Shown piece by piece: positions 53,435 to 61,123 of a stretch of 64,000 nt of DNA. Both the position numbers and the translations under genes were made by a program. This DNA is from an uncultured Eubacteriales bacterium (lineage in GTDB: Bacteria; Bacillota; Clostridia; Oscillospirales; Oscillospiraceae), in assembly GCA_900544765.1 (NCBI GenBank), contig UQWI01000010.1:43877-107876 (forward strand), read 5' to 3'. The notes under the pieces are model-generated. The model made no database searches. It saw only the letters and a list, made by a program, of their open reading frames with translations, and had not been told where the DNA came from. Every line of letters begins with the position of its first letter. Position 1 is the first letter of the stretch.

Positions 53435-54115
53435 TTACTCACTTCCTTTCCTTATCCCTGTGTATATGTCCTGCATTTCCGCGTCTATGAGGGATATCTG
53501 CTCGGCGCAGACCTGCAGCCGTTTGCGGAGGCTCTCGGGTACGTCGGCCTCGGTCTTGTAACGCAGGTGGTGCTCCAGGCTGGCCCAGAAATCCATGGCT
53601 ATTGTGCGTATCTGTACCTCCACCTTCACCGTGCGCACGCCCGTGGACAGGAACACCGGCACGCCTATGAGAAGATGCAGGCTCCTGTAGCCGTTCTCCT
53701 TCGGCCGTGCTATGTAGTCACGGCTGCGCAGCAGCGAGATATCGCTCTGATGTATGAGCAGGCCGGCGGTGAGCTGCACGTCCTCAATGTAATTGCAGAT
53801 GACGCGCACGCCGGCCATGTCGTTTATATACTCGTCGAGCATTTCCCTTGTGAGCGGCTTGCCCTTCTTCTGCAGCTTTTCCAGGGCGCTGCGGGGACTT
53901 TTCAGCCTGCTCTCTATGTGGTGTATGGGGTTGTGCTCGTGCAGGACGCTGAATTCATCGTCGAGCACCTCCAGCTTCGTGGTGACCTCCCTGATAGCCG
54001 CGCGGCAGAGCTGGCGGCGTTCCATGAAATAATCGACCAGCTCGGGGCTGCGCTCAATGCTCTCCAGAAACGTGTTGTGCTCGTCGCTTATCATAGCTGT
54101 CTCGTCAGTAAACAT
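53435..54115 (-). CDS. Small alarmone synthetase ((p)ppGpp synthetase, RelA/SpoT domain)
   Basis: 226 residues, a free-standing synthetase domain like SasA/SasB (RelP/RelQ). LEKLQKKGKPLTREMLDEYINDMAGVRVICNYIEDV, RSRDYIARPKENGYRSLHLL and EVQIRTIAMDFWASLEHHLRYK match the ATP/GTP-binding synthetase motifs. No hydrolase or TGS/ACT regulatory domain. It starts 10 bp after the radical SAM gene ends (RBS ACAGGTGAG) and ends touching metK, so all three are one operon. (p)ppGpp made here would be independent of ribosome stalling. Confidence 0.88.
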   Translation of the reverse strand: MFTDETAMISDEHNTFLESIERSPELVDYFMERRQLCRAAIREVTTKLEVLDDEFSVLHEHNPIHHIESRLKSPRSALEKLQKKGKPLTREMLDEYINDMAGVRVICNYIEDVQLTAGLLIHQSDISLLRSRDYIARPKENGYRSLHLLIGVPVFLSTGVRTVKVEVQIRTIAMDFWASLEHHLRYKTEADVPESLRKRLQVCAEQISLIDAEMQDIYTGIRKGSE

Positions 54116-54125
54116 CCCGCCGCGC

Positions 54126-55496
54126 TCACCTGTCGCTGCAGCAGGCGCAGTTGTGGGAGCAGGCCCAGAGCTCGTCTGCCTTACCGCTCCAGTTTTCGGC
54201 GTAGGGTATGCATTTGCCGCAGAGATGGTCGGCGCTTTCGGGGGACTGCATGTCGGTGGAGTGCGCGCCGGATTTGGCCACCATGCCCTGAAGGCACTTG
54301 GGGTTCTCCAGCATCGGGCAGGGACGGAGCATGTTCTCGTTGAAGGGCTGGCCCTCCTTGTAGGCCATGAACAGCGGGGAGCGGTATGCCTCGAGCAGGG
54401 TCTTTTCGTAGATGCTGCTGTCTGAGTAGTGGATAAACGCGCAGGGCTCTATGTCGCCGTTGGCGTTGATGTGCAGGTAGCTGCGCGCGCCAGCTATGCA
54501 GCCGCCGACGTATTCGCCGTCGTTCTGGAAGTCGATTGTGAAGAGCGCCTTGGTGTTGCGGTACTCGCGTATCTTGCGGTACATCTTCTCGCGCTGCTCG
54601 GGACTTGGCAGGAGTTCGGTCACGGCCTCATTGCCGACGGGCATGTAGTGGAAGAACCAGGCGAACTTCGCACCCTCGTCTATGACGTGGTCGAAGAACT
54701 CCTCGGAGCTGATGGAGTCTATGTTCTTGCTCGTGTAGCAGCAGGAGACGCCGAATGGCAGCTTCTTGGACTTGAGCAGCCTCATTGCGCGCTCGACGGC
54801 CTTGTAAGTTCCCTGGCCGCGGCGGTAATCGGTAGCCTCCTCAAAGCCCTCAACGCTGATGGCAGGCAGGAAATTTTTCACGCGCAGCATGTCGTCTGCG
54901 AACTTCTCGTCTATCAGGGTGCCGTTCGTGAAGGCCAGGAACACACAGTCGGAGTGCTTCTCACACAGACGGATTATGTCGGCCTTGCGGACCAGGGGCT
55001 CGCCGCCGGAGAAGAGGTACATAAAAGTACCCATCTCCTTGCCCTGACGCACGATGTCGTCGAGGGTCTCAAAGCTCATATTCAGCTTGTTGCCGTACTC
55101 GGCAGCCCAGCATCCCGTGCAGCGCAGGTTACATGCGGAGGTGGGGTCCATGAGTATGGCCCAGGGAATGTTGCAATTATACTGTTCCTTGAACTTTTCC
55201 TGGCGTTCCAGGCCGATGATTGCGGAGTTGATGACAAAATTCTCGAACATTGTTGCCCGCACTCCGTCGTCAATATCCGTCCACAGGCTCTTGACCAGCC
55301 TGTACCAGTTGCTGTCCGGATTGTTCAGGACATTGCTCACGGCGTCGAGCTGGCGCTCTATTTCGCTGCTTTTATCGAATTTTCTGAGCCAGTCCAATAT
55401 CTTGGGCAGAGCTTTGTCCGGGTCGTCGTTAAGATAGGCGAGTACTTTCTTGGCTGCAAAAGACTTCACATTTTCGGAAAGGTTCTTATCGCTCAT
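54126..55496 (-). CDS. Radical SAM/SPASM enzyme
   Basis: 456 residues. A helical N-terminus (residues 1-105; NDDPDKALPKILDWLRKF) leads to the radical SAM core: DPTSACNLRCTGCWAAEYG (CxxxCxxC) near residue 120, FSGGEPLVRKADIIRLC, and IPAISVEG-like barrel strands. The C-terminal SPASM-like part has INANGDIEPCAFIH, CPMLENPKC, CGKC and CACC, able to hold a second [4Fe-4S] cluster. The ATG at 55496 follows AAGGAGC. The N-terminal domain is shared with the degenerate paralogue at 55760, which diverges. The substrate is not known; the adjacent plsY and glycosyltransferase genes suggest a membrane lipid, perhaps fatty-chain joining, but this is inference. Confidence 0.82.
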   Translation of the reverse strand: MSDKNLSENVKSFAAKKVLAYLNDDPDKALPKILDWLRKFDKSSEIERQLDAVSNVLNNPDSNWYRLVKSLWTDIDDGVRATMFENFVINSAIIGLERQEKFKEQYNCNIPWAILMDPTSACNLRCTGCWAAEYGNKLNMSFETLDDIVRQGKEMGTFMYLFSGGEPLVRKADIIRLCEKHSDCVFLAFTNGTLIDEKFADDMLRVKNFLPAISVEGFEEATDYRRGQGTYKAVERAMRLLKSKKLPFGVSCCYTSKNIDSISSEEFFDHVIDEGAKFAWFFHYMPVGNEAVTELLPSPEQREKMYRKIREYRNTKALFTIDFQNDGEYVGGCIAGARSYLHINANGDIEPCAFIHYSDSSIYEKTLLEAYRSPLFMAYKEGQPFNENMLRPCPMLENPKCLQGMVAKSGAHSTDMQSPESADHLCGKCIPYAENWSGKADELWACSHNCACCSDR

Positions 55497-55637
55497 TTTT
55501 ATCTGCTCCTTAAATGCTTTTTTCTCGGCCCACGGCCTCGATTTGCCCACATTCTAGGCCGGCAGGAGCACTGTGTCATTGGACAGGCGCTTGCTTCTAT
55601 GAAAAAATGCGACAGATTCCCGATGTGTTACATTTAA

Positions 55638-55659
55638 GGACAGTCGGCATTGATTGTCC
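55638..55659. promoter_or_regulatory. Operator-like dyad GGACA-N12-TGTCC (site 1)
   Basis: Between the divergent radical SAM genes. The arms GGACA (55638-55642) and TGTCC (55655-55659) repeat exactly, with the same 12-base spacing, at 57488-57509 next to the TetR gene. An extra GGACA half-site lies at 55581-55585. Confidence 0.65.
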
Positions 55660-55759
55660 ATTTTACATTTCAGAGCCGAGCGGTATCCTTATTTAGGATA
55701 AATCATGGGGAGGAAACTGCCCATATATGTATAAGCTTGAGCACAAAGGAGCGTGTAAA

Positions 55760-56773
55760 ATGAAAACAGACTTGACCCGCTCGCTGATTGAAACCAGTGT
55801 CAGGCGCGCGCTGAACCAAGGCGGCGAGGCGCCGGAGCGCGAATCCCGTAACCTGGTGGACTTGGGGCTGCAATTTTCGAGCGGCGGGCTGCAAAAGCGT
55901 ATCCTCAGCGCTATACAGACGATTCTCCAGGATCCTGGCAGCGCCTACTATGGGCTGGTCAAGGATGTCCTTGCCAATACCGACCACGACCGCCTTATGA
56001 CCTTCGGCGTCAACCTGGGCTATGAGGGCTGCAGCAAGGGGGCCAAGGTCATACGCAGGCTTGAGGCCGAGGGAGGCTTCAACATACCCTGGGTCATGGC
56101 GCTCCAGCTGAGCGGGGCATATCTCGAGAAGCAGCCGGACATATACGAGAGCATTTTGAACCAGGGCGCAGACTTGGGCATACGCACATATTTGCTGTTC
56201 TCCAAAGATGACCTGAGAGCCTTTATTCCCGTGCTCGAAGCTCAGGAAAAGAGCGCATTCGTGCTCTCGGTTTGGGTAAAGCAGGTAACCGACGAGTTTG
56301 TGCGCTCCCTTGAAAAGGCGTTCAATATTTTGGTGTCCGTCCGCTGCGAACCCGGATATGAAACGGCCTGCGCCATGCTGAGAAAAGCCAAGATGCCGTA
56401 TGCCTTGCTGCTGGAGTATACGGATGCCGACAGGGAACGTATACTTAGCGGAGAGTGGATAGAGTCGCTGCTGCCCTCGCACCCTATATTTGCTTTCCTG
56501 ATTCCGTCTGCCTCCTGCTCTGAGGCCACTCAGAGGGAAGTGTACGAGTATGTGCTGTCTGCGCGGCAGGAACAGAGATATCCGGCAATTCTCATGGAAA
56601 TACGTCAGGACATAATGATGATAGACCACTATATCTCCGGCGACACCTGTTTTGTGGCCTTTGACGCGGAGGGACGTCTCCACACGGACAAGGGCGTGCT
56701 TGACGGTGAGGAGTACAACATCTTCCACAACGAGCTGAAAAGCATACTTCGTCTGGCGCTGCGCAAGGATTGA
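55760..56773 (+). CDS. Degenerate radical SAM paralogue without iron-sulfur cysteines
   Basis: 337 residues. It aligns with the neighbouring radical SAM protein from its helical N-terminus (LQDPGSAYYGLVKDVLANTD) through FNIPWVMALQLSGAYLEKQP, where the CxxxCxxC of the true enzyme should be, to a C-terminal FVAFDAEGRLHTD that replaces the INANGDIEPC cluster site. No CxxxCxxC and no SPASM cysteines remain. The frame is intact and the RBS good (AAAGGAGCG, ATG at 55760). It is probably a non-catalytic partner or scaffold. It ends at a strong terminator before the convergent TetR gene. Confidence 0.72.
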   Translation: MKTDLTRSLIETSVRRALNQGGEAPERESRNLVDLGLQFSSGGLQKRILSAIQTILQDPGSAYYGLVKDVLANTDHDRLMTFGVNLGYEGCSKGAKVIRRLEAEGGFNIPWVMALQLSGAYLEKQPDIYESILNQGADLGIRTYLLFSKDDLRAFIPVLEAQEKSAFVLSVWVKQVTDEFVRSLEKAFNILVSVRCEPGYETACAMLRKAKMPYALLLEYTDADRERILSGEWIESLLPSHPIFAFLIPSASCSEATQREVYEYVLSARQEQRYPAILMEIRQDIMMIDHYISGDTCFVAFDAEGRLHTDKGVLDGEEYNIFHNELKSILRLALRKD

Positions 56774-56779
56774 TCACAT

Positions 56780-56815
56780 ATAAAGAGAGAGCCCGCTTCG
56801 GCGGGCTCTCTCTTT
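56780..56815 (+). terminator. Bidirectional terminator between the paralogue and the TetR gene
   Basis: AAAGAGAGAGCCCGC and its complement around TTCG: a 15-bp stem ending in TTTATAC-type tails on both strands. Confidence 0.9.
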
Positions 56816-56820
56816 ATACT

Positions 56821-57387
56821 TTATGCGGTTGGCTCTCTTGATTGAATTTTCTCCATAACTCTCTGCGACAATCCGATGAGGCAGCGCTTCAAGCGACGAA
56901 CAAATTCCTCGGCCGGTATGCAGTCCTTTTGCAGTATCCAGCGCCTTATGGCGCATACGAATGCGTCAGTGTAAAAGACTACGTAGAAGTCCAGCGCGCC
57001 TCTGTCATCTTCGAATAGCTTTTCTACGTCCTGTGACAGAATTAAAGTGATTATATCTTTAAAATAGTCTGTAAACGAGTTCTGGCCTTCGACTATGAAA
57101 ACGCGCCGGTAGAAGTCGCGGTTGTCGTAAAAGTAGACGCACATGTCCGCGAGAAGGTCCATGTTTACATCGCTGTATCCGCGTTCCTTGGCGACTGCTA
57201 TGAACTCGGTGGAGTATATCCAGTTTACGAGGTCGTATTTGTCCTTGAAGTGATAATAGAAGCTCTTGCGGTTCATATGACATTTCTCGCATATTTCACC
57301 GACACTTACCTGGGCGAACGGTTCGGCCTTGAGAAGCTCCTTGAGCGCTTCGGCCAGTGCTCTTTTGGTAATATTAGAATCAGCCAA
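56821..57387 (-). CDS. TetR/AcrR-family regulator
   Basis: 188 residues. The start is the TTG at 57387 after GGAAGGG; the frame is open further upstream without a ribosome site. The HTH (TKRALAEALKELL, then FAQVSVGEICEKCHMNRKSFYYHFKDKYDLVNWIY) is followed by a helical C-terminus like the DhaS/TetR_C_33 group, some of which act as activators. It is divergent from plsY. The GGACA-N12-TGTCC dyads before plsY and before the radical SAM pair are its likely operators, making it the regulator of the lipid cluster. Confidence 0.82.
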   Translation of the reverse strand: MADSNITKRALAEALKELLKAEPFAQVSVGEICEKCHMNRKSFYYHFKDKYDLVNWIYSTEFIAVAKERGYSDVNMDLLADMCVYFYDNRDFYRRVFIVEGQNSFTDYFKDIITLILSQDVEKLFEDDRGALDFYVVFYTDAFVCAIRRWILQKDCIPAEEFVRRLKRCLIGLSQRVMEKIQSREPTA

Positions 57388-57487
57388 ATGACACAATCCC
57401 TTCCAAATAACACATATTTTTGAGGAGTATAGCACATAAAACGACAACATTCAATGAATTTTCTGTGAATTGCAACTGAGGCACATT

Positions 57488-57509
57488 GGACAATTTCCTC
57501 TCAATGTCC
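57488..57509. promoter_or_regulatory. Operator-like dyad GGACA-N12-TGTCC (site 2)
   Basis: Between the TetR gene and plsY. It repeats the arms and spacing of 55638-55659 exactly. A further TGTCC half-site is at 57562-57566, just before the plsY promoter. Confidence 0.65.
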
Positions 57510-57587
57510 GCAAATGTAACAGTTGCAGTGCGCCGGGGAAAAGTGTAACAGGGTAAGATTTTGTCCAATGAAGGGGAATACATTTGT

Positions 57588-57596
57588 TGATATAAT
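57588..57596 (+). promoter_or_regulatory. Extended -10 promoter of plsY
   Basis: TGATATAAT forms an extended -10 (TGn plus TATAAT) with no good -35. This fits a promoter that needs an activator, as the dyad upstream would suggest. Confidence 0.6.
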
Positions 57597-57637
57597 GTGT
57601 TCGCATCAATTGATACACAAGAAAGGAGAGCCGCAAA

Positions 57638-58258
57638 ATGGATAGGACTATATTGTTTGTCATAATAGGCTACCTGTCTGGCAGCCTGCTGTTTGCCAGG
57701 TACTTCGGCAGGCTGCTGTCGAAGAGGGACGTGGCCGCCGACAGCCCGGATGGCAACCCGGGCACGTTCAACGCATTCAAGTACGGCGGATTCGCCTGCG
57801 GCGTTTTGACGCTTTGCGGCGACCTGCTCAAGGGTTTCCTGCCCGTGTACTTGTACCTGCGCAGCCTGGGCGGCATAGACGAGGCCGGGGCCGGTCTGGC
57901 CCTGGTGGTGGCTGCTCCGGTGCTCGGGCACATACTGCCGCTTTATCACCGCTTCCGCGGTGGAAAGGGAATAGCCGTGAGCTTCGGCTGCCTGCTTGGG
58001 CTTTTGCCCGAAGCGGAGCCTGTGCTGATACTGGCGGCCGTATTTCTGTTCTTTTCACTCGTTGTGAATGTCCAGCCCAACTGGCACAAGACGTTTTTCA
58101 CTTATCTCGTATCTGCCGTCATTATGTCCCTGTCCTCGATCCCTGCGAACGTGTCTTTGGGGTTCGGGCTTGTGACCGCCATGGTGATGGTAAAGCTTTT
58201 GACCAACCGCCCGGAGAGCTCCGGGCAGTGTGAGGTGACACTTGCATGGAAGCACTGA
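57638..58258 (+). CDS. PlsY-family acyl-phosphate:glycerol-3-phosphate acyltransferase
   Basis: 206 residues with five or so membrane helices. PlsY uses acyl-phosphate to acylate glycerol-3-phosphate in phospholipid synthesis. GYLSGSLLFARYFGRLL, DGNPGTFNAFKYGGFACGVLT and HRFRGGKGIAVSFG are the three family motifs (Gly-rich loop and GKGIA phosphate site). It overlaps the next gene by 13 bp and is probably co-regulated with the radical SAM pair. Most bacteria have a housekeeping plsY elsewhere, so this may be a second copy for special lipids. Confidence 0.87.
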   Translation: MDRTILFVIIGYLSGSLLFARYFGRLLSKRDVAADSPDGNPGTFNAFKYGGFACGVLTLCGDLLKGFLPVYLYLRSLGGIDEAGAGLALVVAAPVLGHILPLYHRFRGGKGIAVSFGCLLGLLPEAEPVLILAAVFLFFSLVVNVQPNWHKTFFTYLVSAVIMSLSSIPANVSLGFGLVTAMVMVKLLTNRPESSGQCEVTLAWKH

Positions 58259-59364
58259 TACTCTCTTGCGGGACCGGCGGCGGGCATGATTCCGCGGCCA
58301 AAGCAGTGGCGGAAGAGCTGACGCGCCGAGGCAGCTCAGCCACAGTCCTGAACCTGTTTACCCTGGAAAATGAACGCACGGCCGAGCTGGTGAACGAGCT
58401 GTACATACAGGTCGTCCAGGCCGCACCGAAGCTTTTCGGCGCGGCGTACAAGGCGGGCGAGGCGTACCGGAACCTGCAGGTACACTCGCCCGTGTACTGG
58501 GCCAACGGCAAGTTCGCGGACGCCCTTCGCGGCTACCTGGACGAACACCACTTTGACGTCATCATAGCCACGCACATGTACCCGGCGCAGACCCTGACCA
58601 ACCTGAAGCGGCAGGGCGTCTCCATACCGCCCACTGTGCTGGTGGCGACGGACTACACCTGCATCCCGTTCATGGAGGAGACCGACTGCGACTACTGCGT
58701 CATCCCGTCCCCGGAGCTGACCGGCGAATTCTGCTCACGCGGCTTTCCGGTTGAGCGGTTGCTGCCCTACGGTATACCAGTGCGCGAGGCGTTTTCCGTA
58801 AATGGCACGAAGAGTGAGGCGCGCAGACGGCTCGGACTGGAGCAGGACAGCCAGTATATCCTGCTTGCGGGAGGCAGCATGGGCGCCGGAAGCATCGTGG
58901 ACGCTGTAAAGGCGGTGGAGGGCATCATCCAGATGCGCCTCGATTGCCGTCTGCTCGTCCTGTGCGGCACGAACCGCCGCCTGTTCTCCACACTGGAAAG
59001 ACAGTGCGCCGGCAGGGAGCAGATAGAGCTTATAGGATTTACGGACAAGATGCCGGACTATATGCGCGCATGCGATTTGTTCATCACGAAACCGGGCGGG
59101 CTTTCCTCGACGGAGGCCGCAGTCTGCGGCGTCCCGCTCATACACATATCGCCCATACCCGGCTGCGAGACGCGCAACGCTCAGTTTTTCTCAAGCAGGG
59201 GCATGAGTATACTGGCCGCAGAGCCCAAGCGCGACCTCGGCTCCGCTCTGGAGAAGATGTCCGCCAGCTGTTTGCCGGAGCAGATGGTGATGGCGCAGAA
59301 GTGCTTGGTGTCCGACAATGCCGCCGCGAAGCTCTGTGACTGCCTGGAGCAGATTTGCCAGTAA
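58246..59364 (+). CDS. MGDG-synthase/UgtP-like diacylglycerol glycosyltransferase
   Basis: 372 residues, GT28-like family that transfers sugar from a nucleotide sugar to diacylglycerol. The N-terminal ILSCGTGGGHDSAAKAV marks the lipid-acceptor half, and the C-terminal GSMGAGSIVDAVKAV, MPDYMRACDLFITKPGGLSSTEAAVCGVPLI and KPGG carry the donor-binding Rossmann features. It directly follows and overlaps plsY; a terminator ends the unit. Sugar (glucose or galactose) and number added are not readable. Confidence 0.87.
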   Translation: MEALILSCGTGGGHDSAAKAVAEELTRRGSSATVLNLFTLENERTAELVNELYIQVVQAAPKLFGAAYKAGEAYRNLQVHSPVYWANGKFADALRGYLDEHHFDVIIATHMYPAQTLTNLKRQGVSIPPTVLVATDYTCIPFMEETDCDYCVIPSPELTGEFCSRGFPVERLLPYGIPVREAFSVNGTKSEARRRLGLEQDSQYILLAGGSMGAGSIVDAVKAVEGIIQMRLDCRLLVLCGTNRRLFSTLERQCAGREQIELIGFTDKMPDYMRACDLFITKPGGLSSTEAAVCGVPLIHISPIPGCETRNAQFFSSRGMSILAAEPKRDLGSALEKMSASCLPEQMVMAQKCLVSDNAAAKLCDCLEQICQ

Positions 59365-59376
59365 TGACGCCCAAAT

Positions 59377-59412
59377 AAAAGGAGCCGCAGATTTTCTGCG
59401 GCTCCTTTTTTG
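59377..59412 (+). terminator. Terminator of the plsY-glycosyltransferase operon
   Basis: AAAGGAGCCGCAG and its complement around ATTTT, followed by seven T residues. Confidence 0.94.
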
Positions 59413-59455
59413 AAATAGGCAAGCAGAAGCGCGTGACGCTTCTTTAGGTAGAGTG

Positions 59456-59767
59456 TCAGAAATTACTGCGTGAGTAGCGAATTGTAAGTATAATCACACG
59501 ACGATTCATTTCCTCAACTCTGAATATAATGGTGTAGTTCTTTACTAGCAGTTGGAGGTAGCCCGTGCCTGCATAAATGCCAATCTGTCTCTCTGGGCAG
59601 CGCTGCGGCATGCTGCGCAGCGAGAGCATCCCCGCCTCCAACTCGTCTATCAGGGAATCGGCTGTTCCCGGCTCCTGCAAATTCTTCGCAACGTACCTGA
59701 AGATGTTTTCAAGGTCGCGCCGGGCTACGTCAGTCATCCCTACATGATAGGCTGCATTCTCATCCAA
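59456..59767 (-). CDS. RelE/ParE-family toxin
   Basis: 103 residues starting at TTG 59767 (ATG at residue 11 is a possible alternative). A ParE/RelE fold is seen: VARRDLENIFRYVAKNL, LEAGMLSLRSMPQRCPERQIG and the C-terminal VIILTIRYSRSN with basic and Tyr residues common to RelE-type RNases. It overlaps the end of the antitoxin gene upstream, the normal arrangement. Whether it cuts mRNA on the ribosome (RelE) or hits gyrase (ParE) is undetermined. Confidence 0.8.
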   Translation of the reverse strand: MDENAAYHVGMTDVARRDLENIFRYVAKNLQEPGTADSLIDELEAGMLSLRSMPQRCPERQIGIYAGTGYLQLLVKNYTIIFRVEEMNRRVIILTIRYSRSNF

Positions 59768-60023
59768 GGTATTTACCTCTCAACTCGTCGAACGTCTCTT
59801 TGACGTCGTGGAGCTTACCGGTACGTCTGTACTCGGCCTCGGATGCGGCGATGGCGGCGTCGGTCTTGGCGGTTTCAAACATCTCTTCGTAGGTTTCCAT
59901 GCTCATAACGACCAAATCTCCATATCCGTTTTTGGTTATAAAGACAGGCTCGTGCTTGGCATGGCAGAAGTCCGAAATTTCATTAGTGTTGCGCAAATCC
60001 GTTATGGGGCGTATAAGCGGCAT
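59760..60023 (-). CDS. Phd/YefM-family antitoxin
   Basis: 87 residues. MPLIRPITDLRNTNEISDFCHAKHEPVFITKNGYGDLVVMSMETYEEM is the Phd/YefM DNA-binding fold, followed by a toxin-neutralising tail. It is the first gene of the pair and likely autoregulates together with the toxin. RBS GGAGG lies 7 bases upstream. Confidence 0.85.
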   Translation of the reverse strand: MPLIRPITDLRNTNEISDFCHAKHEPVFITKNGYGDLVVMSMETYEEMFETAKTDAAIAASEAEYRRTGKLHDVKETFDELRGKYLG

Positions 60024-60146
60024 ATGTGTCGCCTCCTTTACACATTATTATAGCATAATAACAGCAGAATAACAACACATATTATTTGCTCACCGCGTCA
60101 CGATAGCACGGCCTGACGCAGTCAATGCAGGAGTACGCGCAGTTTC

Positions 60147-60527
60147 TTAGCTATGCGGCTGCCGCAATGCGCCCTCCTTATAAGGCTCCATGAGGCTGTC
60201 GAATGCGGCGGAGAGTTCATGGTATTCCTGTATGGCTTCGTTCAGGTAGCGCTTCCCGGCTTCAGTTATCGCGTAATATATTCTGGCTTTGCCCTCGTAT
60301 ATTTCTACGCCGGATTCTTTAATGTAGCCTTTTTCCATCAGCTTATAGACTGCCGTGTAGGGAGCCGGCAGCGTATACTGGCCTTCGCTGCGAATTTTCA
60401 TTTCCTGGGGTATTTCGTAGCTGTACATGGGCTTTTCCTTGAGCATGCTCAGGATAACAAGCGGGCTGGTAACTCTTTTGAAATATGCGATGAATGAGGG
60501 GCTTCTGAAGTCATTAGATTTTTGCAT
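60147..60527 (-). CDS. PadR-family transcriptional regulator
   Basis: 126 residues. A winged helix, LVILSMLKEKPMYSYEIPQEMKI, and the LPAPYTAVYKLMEKGYIK strand-loop are the PadR features, followed by a C-terminal dimerisation helix (AKRYLNEAIQEYHEL-like). Transcribed alone; its targets are not evident in the window. Confidence 0.82.
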   Translation of the reverse strand: MQKSNDFRSPSFIAYFKRVTSPLVILSMLKEKPMYSYEIPQEMKIRSEGQYTLPAPYTAVYKLMEKGYIKESGVEIYEGKARIYYAITEAGKRYLNEAIQEYHELSAAFDSLMEPYKEGALRQPHS

Positions 60528-60651
60528 TGCAATTTTCCTTCATAATTCAAATCTTCAGTTGGCGTGGCGGGAAGGAACTCCATCCTCCGTGCATTAGGCA
60601 TTATGCTCCTATAGTTTAATGTGTTGGGGAAGGGGATTTGTTTCATGGAAA

Positions 60652-60695
60652 ATAAAAATTTCGAGTATTTAGCTTTTGGGCTAAATACTCGAAAT
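60652..60695 (-). terminator. Terminator of the secreted-protein cassette
   Basis: A perfect 16-bp stem (ATTTCGAGTATTTAGC and complement) with a 6-base loop. On the minus strand it ends with TTTTTATTTT. Confidence 0.93.
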
Positions 60696-60709
60696 GGTTT
60701 AAAGAAGCG

Positions 60710-61123
60710 TTATTCTCCGGTCACAGTATAAGTCCGTGTCCTTGTATCCCTAACACCGTCTTTTTCGGCAAATACGGTGACAACGACCTTGTACTCCCTG
60801 CCCGCTCTGGTGTCATACTGTTTGTTGACCAGATAACCGGCTAAATCTTCTACGTACATATCCGGGTCAGACTCATCGTCATGTCCAACCAAAGTCCACG
60901 CAGCCGACCTGTACTCATAGACATAGATGCTTTCACAGCCTATTTTGTCCATTTGGCCAGTACCGTATATTGAAGCCTTCACATTTATGTATCCTGTCGT
61001 TGGTGTTACTTTAATGTCATATCTGTTTATCTGATCGCTAGCCTTTGAGTCAACAGCAAGCGCTCCCAATGATAGGAGCATCATGAAAACTAAAACTAGG
61101 GAAATAATTCTTATTTTTTTCAT
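60710..61123 (-). CDS. Secreted protein of unknown function
   Basis: 137 residues. Signal peptide MKKIRIISLVLVFMMLLSLGALA, then a compact beta-rich domain with two cysteine-poor strands (INVKASIYGTGQMDKIGCES, YKVVVTVFAEKDGVRDTRTR). It resembles a group of small secreted proteins in Clostridia but no family is named with confidence. It begins directly after the DUF4367 gene and is last in the XRE-sigma-DUF4367 cassette, so it may be the effector expressed by that sigma. Confidence 0.72.
   Translation of the reverse strand: MKKIRIISLVLVFMMLLSLGALAVDSKASDQINRYDIKVTPTTGYINVKASIYGTGQMDKIGCESIYVYEYRSAAWTLVGHDDESDPDMYVEDLAGYLVNKQYDTRAGREYKVVVTVFAEKDGVRDTRTRTYTVTGE

Noticed and set aside
53400..53470. 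SAM riboswitch before metK
   Set aside because: metK begins at the stop codon of the upstream gene, leaving no leader.
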